From Burkholderiales bacterium Ga0074133 (lineage in GTDB: Bacteria > Pseudomonadota > Gammaproteobacteria > Burkholderiales > Burkholderiaceae_C): a stretch of 64,000 nt of DNA. The notes beneath the pieces were generated by a model. The model did no database searches. It saw only the letters and a list, made by a program, of their open reading frames with translations, and was not told the DNA's origin. Made by a program: the position numbers and the translations under genes. The DNA lies in NCBI GenBank assembly GCA_001464865.1, contig LNEG01000115.1, positions 40,351 through 104,350 of the forward strand, given 5' to 3'. Shown in pieces: positions 16,335 to 27,200 of this stretch; position 1 is the first letter of the stretch; every line of letters begins with the position of its first letter.

Positions 16335-17822
16335 ATGTCCAAAGCCCAAGCCACCGGCAACGCGCCTGCGCCGTCCCACAACCAGCTCGACACCAAGGCC
16401 CAGGCCTGGTCGGCGCTGTTCTCCGAGCCCATGAGCGACCTGGTCAAGCGCTACACATCGAGCGTGTTCTTCGACAAGCGCCTGTGGCAGGCCGATATTG
16501 CCGGCAGCCTGGCGCATGCCGAGATGCTGGCGGCGCAGGGCATCATCAGTGCCGACGACCACGCCTCCATCCAGCGCGGCATGGCGCAGATCACGTCCGA
16601 GATCGAGGCCGGCAGTTTTGAGTGGAAGCTGGACCTGGAAGACGTGCACCTGAACATCGAGGCCCGCCTGACGCAACTGGTGGGCGATGCCGGCAAGCGC
16701 CTGCACACGGGCCGCAGCCGCAACGACCAGGTGGCCACCGACGTGCGCCTGTGGCTGCGCGGCGAGATCGACCTGATTGCCGACCTGCTCCAGGAGCTGC
16801 AGGTATCGCTGGTGGATGTGGCCGAGCAGAACGTTGAAGTGATCCTGCCGGGCTTTACCCACCTGCAGGTGGCACAGCCGGTGAGCTTTGCCCACCACAT
16901 GCTGGCCTATGTGGAAATGTTTGCCCGCGATGCCGAGCGCATGGCGGATGTGCGCCGCCGCGTGAACGTGCTGCCCCTGGGCAGTGCGGCCCTGGCCGGC
17001 ACCACCTACCCGCTGGACCGCGAGCGCGTGGCGCGCACGCTGGGCATGGTCGATGCCCATGGGGCCGCCATGGTGTGCCAGAACAGCCTGGACGCCGTGA
17101 GCGACCGCGACTTCGCCATCGAGTTCACCGCGGCAGCGAGCCTGTGCATGGTGCACGTGAGCCGCCTCTCTGAAGAACTCATCATCTGGATGAGCCAGAA
17201 CTTCGGCTTCATCAAGATTGCCGACCGTTTCACCACCGGCTCGTCGATCATGCCGCAGAAGAAGAACCCTGACGTGCCTGAACTCGCGCGCGGCAAGACC
17301 GGCCGCGTGGTCGGCCACCTGATGGGCCTGATCACGCTGATGAAGGGCCAGCCCCTGGCCTACAACAAGGACAACCAGGAAGACAAGGAGCCGCTGTTCG
17401 ACACGGTGGATACGCTCAAGGACACGCTGCGCATCTTTGCCGAGATGGTGGGCGGCCAGCTGAACCCCGCCACCGGCCAAAAGGAAGGCGGCATCACCGT
17501 GAATGCGCCTGCCATGGAGCAGGCCGCGCTCAAGGGCTACGCCACCGCCACCGACCTGGCCGACTACCTGGTGAAAAAGGGCCTGCCCTTCCGCGATGCC
17601 CATGAAACGGTGGCCCACGCCGTGAAGGCCGCCACCACGCACGCGTGCGACCTGTCCGAGCTGCCCTTGGCCGTGCTGCAGGGTTTTCATCCGCAGATCG
17701 AAAAGGATGTGTATGAGTGCCTGAGCCTGCGCGGCTCGCTCAACGCGCGCAACACCCTGGGCGGCACCGCACCGGCCCAGGTGCGTGTACAGCTGGCGCG
17801 GCACCGTGCCCGACTGGCCTGA
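16335..17822 (+). CDS. argH: Argininosuccinate lyase
   Basis: A 495-residue fumarase/aspartase superfamily enzyme that splits argininosuccinate into arginine and fumarate, the last step of arginine synthesis. Signature segments include [19 protein letters not shown], the catalytic-loop signature [18 protein letters not shown], and [16 protein letters not shown] with the catalytic His. It is a cytoplasmic homotetramer. The N-terminus has about 25 extra residues before [20 protein letters not shown]. The start ATG at 16335 has no strong ribosome-binding site beyond CCTCCTT-like context. It is divergent from the sensor kinase gene. Confidence 0.96.
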   Translation: MSKAQATGNAPAPSHNQLDTKAQAWSALFSEPMSDLVKRYTSSVFFDKRLWQADIAGSLAHAEMLAAQGIISADDHASIQRGMAQITSEIEAGSFEWKLDLEDVHLNIEARLTQLVGDAGKRLHTGRSRNDQVATDVRLWLRGEIDLIADLLQELQVSLVDVAEQNVEVILPGFTHLQVAQPVSFAHHMLAYVEMFARDAERMADVRRRVNVLPLGSAALAGTTYPLDRERVARTLGMVDAHGAAMVCQNSLDAVSDRDFAIEFTAAASLCMVHVSRLSEELIIWMSQNFGFIKIADRFTTGSSIMPQKKNPDVPELARGKTGRVVGHLMGLITLMKGQPLAYNKDNQEDKEPLFDTVDTLKDTLRIFAEMVGGQLNPATGQKEGGITVNAPAMEQAALKGYATATDLADYLVKKGLPFRDAHETVAHAVKAATTHACDLSELPLAVLQGFHPQIEKDVYECLSLRGSLNARNTLGGTAPAQVRVQLARHRARLA

Positions 17823-17863
17823 CCCAGAAAACTTTCCACGTCCCCACGCCCCGGAGCCCGCCC

Positions 17864-18853
17864 ATGAAGAATTCCCGCCGCAGTCTGTTGTCCAACCTCT
17901 TGCGCGGCACGGCCGTGCTGGCCGCCGCGCTGACCCTGGGCACCGCCTTTGCGCAGTCTGGCAAGCCCATTCGTGTGCTGGTGGGCTTTCCGCCTGGTGG
18001 CGGCACCGACGCCATTGCGCGTGTGCTGTCGGAAAAGCTCAAGAGCGAACTGGGCGTGTCGGTGGTCGTGGAAAACCGCCCCGGTGCCGGCGGCCAGATT
18101 GCCGCCCAGGCCCTGAAGGCCGCAGCGCCGGACGGCACCACGCTGTTCCTCTCGCACGACCACACCATCTCCATCCTGCCCCAGGTGGTGAAGAACCCGG
18201 GCTTTGATCCGGTGCACGACTTTGTGCCTGTGGGCGGTTTTGCCACCTTCGTCAATGCGTTTGCCGTGTCGGGTGGCACACCGGCCAGGTCGTTCAACGA
18301 CTATGTGAGCTGGGTGCGCACCTCGAGCAGCGGCAAGGGCGCGGTGGGCGTTCCGGCACCGGCCTCCACGCCCGAGTTCCTGGTCAAGCTGGTGGGCCAG
18401 AAGTACCAGCTGGACCTGGTGGCTGCCCCGTACCGTGGCAGCGCCCCCATGATGGCCGACATGCTCGGCAACCAGATTGCGGCGGGCGTGGGCTCCGTGC
18501 CCGACTTCATCGAAAACCACAAGGCCGGCAAGGTGCGCGTGGTGGCCGTGCTGGGCAACAAACGCCAGGGCGCCATGCCCGATGTGCCCACCTTCGACGA
18601 ACTGGGCCTCAAGGGGTTTGACGATCTGCCGTACTACGGCATCTACGCCCCCGCCGGCACACCGCAGAAGTTCGTGACGGACTTTTCGGCAGCGCTTTCC
18701 CGCGTGGTGGCGATCCCTGAAGTGCGCGACCAGCTCACCGGCATGGGCCTCACCGTGGGCTACATGACGCCCGAGCAGCTGGGCACGCGCCAGGCGGCCT
18801 ACACCGAGGCCTGGTCGCGCATCATCAAGACCAGCGGCTTCGTCGCGCAGTAA
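17864..18853 (+). CDS. Bug-family (TctC) tripartite tricarboxylate transporter receptor
   Basis: A 329-residue periplasmic solute receptor. The leader MKNSRRSLLSNLLRGTAVLAAALTLGTAFA is cleaved before QSGKPIRVLVGFPPGGGTD. The beta-strand/loop motif GFPPGGGTDAIAR and VVENRPGAGGQIAAQAL are diagnostic of Bug proteins, which are very numerous in Burkholderiales. They deliver carboxylates or amides to TctAB transporters or act as sensors. No tctA or tctB gene is near. The start at 17864 follows CGGAGCCCGCCC; the upstream part of the ORF overlaps argH and is not exported-protein-like. The ligand is unknown. Confidence 0.93.
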   Translation: MKNSRRSLLSNLLRGTAVLAAALTLGTAFAQSGKPIRVLVGFPPGGGTDAIARVLSEKLKSELGVSVVVENRPGAGGQIAAQALKAAAPDGTTLFLSHDHTISILPQVVKNPGFDPVHDFVPVGGFATFVNAFAVSGGTPARSFNDYVSWVRTSSSGKGAVGVPAPASTPEFLVKLVGQKYQLDLVAAPYRGSAPMMADMLGNQIAAGVGSVPDFIENHKAGKVRVVAVLGNKRQGAMPDVPTFDELGLKGFDDLPYYGIYAPAGTPQKFVTDFSAALSRVVAIPEVRDQLTGMGLTVGYMTPEQLGTRQAAYTEAWSRIIKTSGFVAQ

Positions 18854-18873
18854 ACGGCTCGCTACGGAGCGCG

Positions 18874-21006
18874 TCAGGGCGCGGGCCGCATGGCGGCCTC
18901 GCGCTGCCACTGCCGCGTTTGCGCCGCGGCTACAAATCCCAGGGTATCGGCCGGGTCCAGCACCCCTGCATCGGGCTCGATGCCACCCGCCTTGAGGATC
19001 GCGTGCGAGCCGCGGCTGGCAGCAATGGCCTTCAGGTCCAGGAAGGCATCGCGAAACCAGTCCACCACGGCTCCATCGCGCGCCAGCGCCTCCCCCATCT
19101 CGGTCGTCATGACTGCGGCCACCGCATCAAACAGCACGGACGGCATGGTGCGGCAGGTCCCGTCTGCCGCCAGGTGGGTGCCGTCGCGCAGCACCGCGCC
19201 CGACACGCGGGGTGCCAGCACCTTGACTGCCGCGCCGGCCTTGTCCAGCGCCTTGCGCAGGTTGGCCACCGCCGCGCCATGGCTGCCGTCTGCGACCAGG
19301 ATGGCCACGCACCGACCCTGCAGCGTGGGCAGCATGCGGTCGATGGTGCGCAGCGCTGGCGATAGCGCCAAGTCTTGCACCGGCACTGCTGGCACCGGGG
19401 GCTCAGGCAGGGCCGGCAGGCCCAGGCCCTCGGCTACCTGCTCGGCCAACCCTTCATCCATTAATCGAAGGTGCGCCACCACCGCGTCGCGCACATGCGC
19501 GCTGCCCACGCACGACAGCTGGTGCACCAGGGCCTGCACGGTGTGCGCCTGCTCGGTGGCGCTCTGGCTGCGGTAGAACATGCGCGCCTGGCTGTAGTGG
19601 TCGGCAAAGCTCTCGGGGCGCGTACGGCCGCGGGCCTGTTCCGCTGCAGCTTCCGCCGCGGGGCGTACGGGACGTGTACCGGCAGACCGTGCGGCGCGGG
19701 GCGAATCGGGCTGCAGGCTGCTGGGCTCGTAGCTCACGCGGCCCCGGGGGGCGTTCACCAGCATTGACCCGCCCTGCAGCGCGTGGTGGTACGGGCACTG
19801 CGGCGCGTTGATGGGCAGCTGCGCATGGTTGGGCCCGCCCAGCCGGGCCAGGTGGGCGTCCAGGTAGGCAAACAGGCGGCCCTGCAGCAGCGGGTCGTTG
19901 CTGAAGTCGATGCCTGGCGGTACGTTGGCCGGGCTGAAGGCGACCTGCTCCGTGTCGGCAAAGAAGTTGTCGGGCCAGCGGTTGAGCACCATGCGGCCAA
20001 TGGGCTGCAGGGGCACCAGTTCTTCCGGGATGAGCTTGGTGGCATCGAGGTGGTCAAACGGAAACGCGGCGGCATCCTCTTCCGAAAAATGCTGCACGGA
20101 GAGCGTCCACTCCGGAAAGTCACCGGCCTCGATGGCCTCGAACAGGTCGCGGCGGTGGAAGTCGTTGTCGGCAGCCTGCAGCTTCACGGCTTCATCCCAC
20201 AGCGTGCATTGCAGCCCCAGCCGGGGCCGCCAGTGAAAGCGCGCGTACGTGCTTTCTCCCTGCGCGTTCACCAGCCGAAAGCTGTGCACGCCAAAGCCTT
20301 CCATCATGCGCAGGCTGCGGGGCAGGGCGCGGTCGCTCATCAGCCACATCACTCCGTGCAGGGCCTCTGGCATCAGCGACACGAAATCCCAGAAGGTGTC
20401 GTGCGCACTGGTCGCCTGCGGAAAGCCGCGGTCTGGTTCCATCTTGAGCGCATGGGCGAGGTCAGGGAACTTCATGGCGTCCTGCACCAGCGCCACGGGC
20501 ACGTTGCTACCCACCAGATCCCAGTTGCCCTCGCGGGTGTAGAACTTCACGGCAAAGCCGCGCAGGTCGCGCGGGGTGTCCACCGATCCTGCGCCGCCCG
20601 CCATGGTGGAAAAGCGTGCGAACACGGGCGTCTGCACGCCGGACTCGGTCAGTACGCGGGCCGTGGTGTGCTCGCGCAGCGAGCGTGTCAGCTCAAAGAA
20701 CCCATGGGCACCCGAGCCGCGGGCAAACACCACGCGTTCTGCCATGCGTTCGCGGTTGAAGTGCGCGAGCTTTTCGCGCAGCACAAAGTCTTCCAGCAGC
20801 GTCGGCCCCGGCGCACCTGCGCCGCGCAGGGAGTTCTGGTTGTCTGCTACCGGAATGCCCTGTGCCGTGGTCAGTACGGGGTGCCTCCCGCCGGCCTGCT
20901 GTTGCAGCTCGCCCGCGTAGCCACGGTAGGTGTCGGATGGAACGAGGGAGGCACCGGCCCCTGTGGACCGGTGAGCGGGGTTGCGCGGGGCGGGGGAGCG
21001 TGGCAT
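18874..21006 (-). CDS. katE: Large-subunit catalase-like protein (HPII/KatE type) with altered distal haem pocket
   Basis: A 710-residue protein with the HPII layout: catalase beta-barrel core (about 60-560) and a C-terminal class I amidotransferase-like domain (about 565-710). The proximal haem-ligand signature RLFAYLDAH (Tyr381) is intact, and so are RGFAVKFYT and SAHDTFWDF. Two key distal residues are not. The essential His expected in VVHARG is Phe94 ([12 protein letters not shown]), and the distal Asn expected in LVGNN is Ser167 (LVGSNVP). Both were checked at codon level. Classic catalase activity is therefore doubtful, though haem binding is plausible. The start at 21006 gives an HPII-like N-terminus; the longer ORF is not conserved-looking. 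It is divergent from the alpha-2-macroglobulin gene. Confidence 0.88.
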   Translation of the reverse strand: MPRSPAPRNPAHRSTGAGASLVPSDTYRGYAGELQQQAGGRHPVLTTAQGIPVADNQNSLRGAGAPGPTLLEDFVLREKLAHFNRERMAERVVFARGSGAHGFFELTRSLREHTTARVLTESGVQTPVFARFSTMAGGAGSVDTPRDLRGFAVKFYTREGNWDLVGSNVPVALVQDAMKFPDLAHALKMEPDRGFPQATSAHDTFWDFVSLMPEALHGVMWLMSDRALPRSLRMMEGFGVHSFRLVNAQGESTYARFHWRPRLGLQCTLWDEAVKLQAADNDFHRRDLFEAIEAGDFPEWTLSVQHFSEEDAAAFPFDHLDATKLIPEELVPLQPIGRMVLNRWPDNFFADTEQVAFSPANVPPGIDFSNDPLLQGRLFAYLDAHLARLGGPNHAQLPINAPQCPYHHALQGGSMLVNAPRGRVSYEPSSLQPDSPRAARSAGTRPVRPAAEAAAEQARGRTRPESFADHYSQARMFYRSQSATEQAHTVQALVHQLSCVGSAHVRDAVVAHLRLMDEGLAEQVAEGLGLPALPEPPVPAVPVQDLALSPALRTIDRMLPTLQGRCVAILVADGSHGAAVANLRKALDKAGAAVKVLAPRVSGAVLRDGTHLAADGTCRTMPSVLFDAVAAVMTTEMGEALARDGAVVDWFRDAFLDLKAIAASRGSHAILKAGGIEPDAGVLDPADTLGFVAAAQTRQWQREAAMRPAP

Positions 21007-21222
21007 GAGGGTCGCGGTCCTGGCAGTCCGGCCGGTTACGGCCGTGAAATTGACGAAGCCTCCATGTTTGAGCCAGGTGCCTGCGACGGAGGTAGGACGC
21101 CGGCGCAATGTGCCGTGGTCGCCGCCTGGCGGTGGCGGCACGGGCAGACGTAAGCGCGTGCAACGCGCGCCCCGGCTCTGGGGCGTTTTGTTACGCTTGA
21201 CGCTTCCTGTGGAGGGGAAGCC

Positions 21223-24200
21223 GTGAACATAAAAAAATGGATGTGGAGCACCGGTATGGTGTTGCTCGCAACAGGCGCACACGCGCTGCAGATCACGGGC
21301 TTTTCGCCGCAGGGCGAAGTCGCTCGGGTGCGGCAGGTGGTGGCCAAGTTTGATGCCGCAGCGGTGAACTTCGGCGATCCCAAGGCGCCGGCGCCCCTGA
21401 CCGTGAGCTGTACCGATGCCAGTGCCAGCAAGGGCACCGGCCGCTGGACCAGCGAGCGCGAATGGGTGTTCGACTTTGAGAACGATCTGCCACCCGGCGT
21501 GCGCTGCACTGCCGTGGTCAAGCCCGGGTTCAAATCGCCCGCAGGGGCAGATCTGGTCGGGACCAAAAGCTTTCAGTTCAACAGCGGTGGCCCCTTTGTG
21601 CAGAACATGCGCCCGGGCACGTACGAGCGCATCGACGAAGAGCAGTTCTTCGTGCTGGAGCTCAACGGGCCGGCCACCCTGGAGAGCCTGCGCGCCAACG
21701 TGTGGTGCATGGCCGATGGCCTGGGCGAGCGCGTGCCCGTGCGCCTGATCGAGGGGGCGCAGCGCACCGACGTTCTCAAATCACAAGGTCTGGACAAGCG
21801 CGCCGCGCAGGCCCCGTTGCAGTTCGCCACGCTGACCTGCAACCGCCGCCTGGCCTCGGGCTCGCGCATGCAGCTGGTCTTTGGCAAAGGTGTGGCCACG
21901 CCCAGTGGCGTGCCCAATGCGGTGGAACGGCGCTTTGAATTCACCGTGCGCGAGCCGTTTGCGGCCGAGTTCAGCTGCGAGCGCGAGAACGCCCAGGCCG
22001 CGTGCCTGCCCATACGCCCGATGCAGCTGAGCTTCAACGCACCCGTGCCGCGCAAGCTGGCGGCGGGCATCCGCCTGAAGTCGGCCAAGGAAACCATCAA
22101 GCCCGTCATCGCGGGCGCCACCGAGGGCGCGCAGACCGATGCGCTGGTCAGCAGCGTGCAGTTTGCCGCGCCACTGGATGAGAACACCGCCTTCACGCTG
22201 GAGCTGCCGCGTGACCTGAAAGACGCCGCAGGCCGCACACTGCGCAACGCAGACAGCTTCCCGCTCAAGGTGGCTACCGGGGGCATGCCCCCCTTGGCCA
22301 AGTTTGCCGCCGCGCCCTTTGGCATCGTCGAGCGCTTTGCCGAGGGACCTGCCTCGGACAATCCTCCCGCGCTGCTGCCCGTGACCCTGCGCAACGTGGA
22401 AGCCGCCCTGCGCGTGCAGGGCCTGCAGGCCGGTGCGCCCTCTGCCGCAGCCGCGCAGCAGGGCAAGGTCAGCACCCTCAGGCCGCAATCTGACGCGGAC
22501 ATCATTGCGTGGTTTCGAAAGGTGCAGCGGTATGACAACTACCTGGTGGACCGTGGCCAGGCCCGCCGGGATGTGACGGGTCCGCTGCCCAAGCCCCTCG
22601 ACACGAACCGCGACCATGTGCAAACGCGCATGGTCTCGTTGCTGGCCGGCAAGCCCGGCGTCAGCACGCTGGAGTTGCCCAAGCCCGCCAGCAACGACCC
22701 GCGACCGTTCGAGGTGGTGGGCATTCCCCTGTCGCCCGGTTTCCATGTGGTGGAGATCGCATCGCAGCGGCTGGGCCAGTCGCTGCTGGACGAGCGCCAC
22801 GGCGACGCCCGCACGATGGTGGTGCGCACCTCGGCGCTGGTGACCAACCTGGGCGTGCATTTCAAGCTCGGCCGCGAGAACGCGCTGGTGTGGGTCACCT
22901 CGCTCGACAAGGGCCTGCCGGTGCAGGGCGCCACGGTGCGGGTGTCGGACTGCCGGGGCAAGGAACTGGCCCAGGCCCTGACGGATGCGCAGGGCGTGGC
23001 CCGTGTGGAAGGGCTCTCGTCCGAGCCGCCCGGCTGCAACAACACCACCGCCGAGGACGGCGGCCAGGCCTATTTTGTGAGTGCCCGCCACAAGGGTGCG
23101 GATGGTGTGGAGGACATGGCCTTCACCTGGAGCGACTGGCAGCGCGGCATCGAGCCCTGGCGCTTCAACGTGCCCACCAGCCGCATGCCGGTGCCGGACG
23201 AACGCGCCCACACCATCTTTGACCGCACGCTGTTCCGCGCGGGCGAAACCGTGTCGATGAAGCACCTGTTGCGCGCCGAAACGCGCCAGGGCTTTGCACT
23301 GCCGCGCTCGCGACCGGACCAGCTGGTCATCACCCACCTGGGCAGCGGCCAGCAGTTCACGCAGCCGCTGGCGTGGCGCGGCACGGCCACGGGCGGGCTC
23401 AGCGCGCAAAGCACGTTTGCCATACCCCCCGCTGCCAAGTTGGGCGTTTATCAGGTAGAGCTGGCGGGCAATGGCACGGTGAACGGCAGCTTCTCGTCCG
23501 GCATGTTCCGCGTGGAAGAGTTCCGCCTGCCGGTGCTGGAAGGCCGCATTGCGCCCGCCGACAAGAAGGCACTGGTCAGGGTGCGCTCGGTACCGACCGA
23601 CGTGCAGATCAACTATGTGTCGGGCGGCGGCGCCGCCAACCTGCCGGTGCGCGTGTCGGCCCTGGTGCGGGGCAAGTACCTGCAGTACGGCGACTACGAG
23701 ACCTTCAGCTTCAACCCGCCGCGCAATCGCGACCAGGGGAATGCCGGCAGCGATGACGAAGAGGCCGCGGCCAGCCAGGATGCGCGTGTGATCGCCGACA
23801 AGCTGCCGCTCACACTGAACAAGGACGGCGCGGGCAAGGTCACCATCGACAACGTGCCCGCCGCCCGCCAGCCGCAGGAGCTGCTGCTGGAGGCCACCTA
23901 CGCCGACCCCAATGGCGAGGTGCAGACCATCCGCAGCACACAGACACTGTGGCCCGCTGGCGTGGTAGCGGGCATCAAGACCGAAGGCTGGGTGTCGGCG
24001 CGGCAGAAGATCCGCTTTCAGGCGCTGGCGCTGCAGCACAGCGGCAAGCCTGCGGCCGACACCTCACTGCAGGTGCAGGCTGTGGCCCGCACCACCACCA
24101 GCACGCGCAAGCGCATGGTGGGTGGCTTCTACAGCTACGACAACCAGACCGAAACCAGGGATCTGGGCACGCTGTGCACCGGCAAGAGCGACACGCGCGG

Positions 24201-27200
24201 CCTGCTGCTGTGCGAGGCCAAACTCGACCAGCCGGGCGAAGTCGAGCTGGTGGTGACCGCCACCGACAAGGACGGCAACACCAGCGTGGCGGCCTCGTCG
24301 GTCTGGGTGACGCGCCAGGGAGAGCTGTGGTTTGGCGGCGAGGACCACGACCGCATGGACCTGCTGGCTGAAAAGAAGAGCTACCAGGCGGGCGAGACCG
24401 CCAAGTTCCAGGTGCGCATGCCGTTTCGCTACGCCACCGCCCTGGTGGCGGTGGAGCGCGAAGGCATCATCGATACACAGGTGGTGCAGCTCAACGGGCA
24501 AGATCCGACCGTGAGCCTGAAAGTGCAGCCCGACTGGGGGCCCAACGTGTACGTGAGCGTGCTGGCGCTGCGCGGCCGCCTGCGCGAGGTGCCGTGGTAC
24601 AGCTTCTTCACCTGGGGCTTCAAGGCCCCGCGCGAGTGGTGGACGTCCTTCTGGTACGAGGGCAAGGAATACCAGGCGCCCACCGCGCTGGTGGATTTGT
24701 CCAAGCCTGCCTTCCGCCTGGGCGTGGCCGAGATCCGCGTGGGCACCGAGGCCCACCGCATCGACGTGAAGGTGGCCACCGACAAGGAGAGCTACGCTGT
24801 GCGCGGCAAGGCGCAGGTCACCATCACCGCCACGCTTCCCGGGGGCAAGCCCGCTGCCAACGCCGAGGTGGCCGTGGCCGCGGTAGACCAGGCCCTGCTG
24901 GAGCTGATGCCCAACACCACCTGGAACCTGCTCGACGCCATGCTGCAGCGCCGCAGCTGGGGTGTGGAGACATCGACCGCGCAGATGGAAATCATCGGCC
25001 GCCGGCACTACGGCAAGAAGGCCGTGCCCGCGGGTGGTGGCGGGGGCAGGGCGCAGACGCGCGAGCTGCTCGACACCCTGCTGCTGTGGGAACCCGCGCT
25101 CAAGCTCGATGCCAATGGCCAGGCCAGGGTGACGGTGCCCCTGAACGACGCCCTCACCACGTTCAAGATCGTGGCTGTGGCCGATGCATCGATCGGGCTG
25201 TTTGGCACGGGCAGCGCCAGTATTCGCGCCACGCAAGATTTGCAGATCATCAGCGGCCTGCCACCGCTGGTGCGCGAGGACGACCAGTTCCGTGCCCAGC
25301 TCACCTTGCGCAACACCACCAAGGCGGCGATGAAGGTCGAGGTGGCCCCGCGCGCGACGCTGCTGGACTCGAGCGCCGCGCCGGGCCGCCCCAAGCAAGC
25401 GAACGCCCCCTCGGGGGGCAGCGATCCACGCGAAGCGGGAGAGCGTGGGGGCATGTTGTATTTGCAGACGGTGGAGATCCCCGCGGGCGAATCGCGCGAG
25501 GTGGCGTGGAACGTGACCGCACCGGCCCAGCTGGCGCAGACCCGCGCCCAGGCCATCCTGTGGGAGATCGAGGCCAAGGACACGGTGAGCGGCGCGCGCG
25601 ATGCCCTCAAGGCCAGCCAGCGGCTGATCCCGGCCGTGCCGCTGACCGTGCAGCAGGCCACGCTGGTGCAGGTGGATGGCAGCTACAACCTCGATGTGAA
25701 CCCCCCGGCCGACGCCTTGCCCGAATCTGGTGTAAAGCGTGGCGGCCTCAAGCTGTCGCTGCAGCCCAAGCTGGCCGAAGGCCTGCCGGGCGTGCGCGAC
25801 TGGTGGGCGCGTTACCCGTTTGCCTGCCTGGAGCAGCAATCGAGCAAGGCCGTCGGCCTGCGCGACCCTGCCCTGTGGCAAACCGTGATGGCGCAGCTGC
25901 CCACCTACCTCGACGCAGACGGGCTGGCCAGCTACTTCCCGCCGCGTGATGGCGATGCCAACCGCGGCAGCGACACGCTGACGGCCCACCTGCTGGCCGT
26001 GGCGCACGAGGCATCGGGCATCAACCCCGCGTTTGCGTTGCCCGATGCGGCCCGCGCCGCCATGGAGCGCGGCCTGGCCGCTTTTGTCGAGGGCCGCATT
26101 GAACGCAGCTTCTGGAGCCCCCGCAAGGATCTGGACATGCGCAAGGTGGCCGCGCTGGAAGCCCTGTCGCGCTACGGCAAGGCCCAGGGCCGCATGGCCA
26201 GCAGCATCACCATTGCGCCCAACCAGTGGCCCACGCACACGGTGATCGACTGGCTCAACGTGTTGAAGCGCGTGGCCGATGTGCCCGAACGCGACAAGCG
26301 CCTGGCCGAGGCCATGCAGATCCTGCGCGCCCGCCTGTCGTACCAGGGCACCAAGCTCATCTTCAGCACCGAGCAGGACGACTACTGGTGGTGGCTGATG
26401 CAAAGCGGCGACGTGAACACCGCCCGCCTGATGCTGGCCGTGATGGACGACCCCGCCTGGAAGGACGACATGGGCCGCGTGGCCAACGGCTTCATTGCGC
26501 GCCAGCAGGGCGGGGCGTGGCACACCACCACGGCCAACCTGTGGGGCTCGCTGGCGCTGGAGAAGTTCAGCGCCAAATTCGAAGCCACGCCGGTGTCGGG
26601 CACCACCCGGGCCGCGATGTCTGCGAACACTGCCAGCGTGGACTGGAGCAAGGTCGAGCGCATCAAGGCTGGCGACCCGGTGGGCGCCGCGCACCAGACC
26701 TCGTGGTTTGGTGCGCCGGCATCGCCCGGCAATTTCAGGAACAACACCATGTTCCTGCCCTGGGGCTCCGGTGCGGGCAAGGCGGGCGGCAAGGAGTCGC
26801 TGTCCGTCACGCACCAGGGCCCGGGCAAGCCCTGGCTCACGCTGCAGTCGGTGGCCGCCGTCCAGCTGAAGGCGCCGTTTGCAGCGGGTTACGCCATCAA
26901 GCGGACCATCACGCCCGTGGAGCAGGCCAACAAGAGCCTGCCCGCAGGCCAGTACACGCGCGGCGATGTGCTGCGCATCACGCTGGAGGTCAACGCCAGT
27001 GCCGACATGACCTGGGTGGCCATCACCGACCCGATCCCGGGCGGCGCCACCATCCTGGGCAGCGGCCTGGGCCGCGATTCAGAGATTGCCACGCAGGGCG
27101 AAAAGCGCAGCGGCGCCGGCTGGCCCGCGTTCGAGGAACGCAGTTTCGAATCCTTCCGCAGCTACTACGAGTACCTGCCCAAGGGCACGGTCAAGATGGA

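Noticed and set aside
24064-26814. 916-residue minus-strand ORF inside the alpha-2-macroglobulin gene
   Set aside because: A shadow of the real gene on the other strand: low-complexity His/Gly/Arg-rich translation and no ribosome-binding site.
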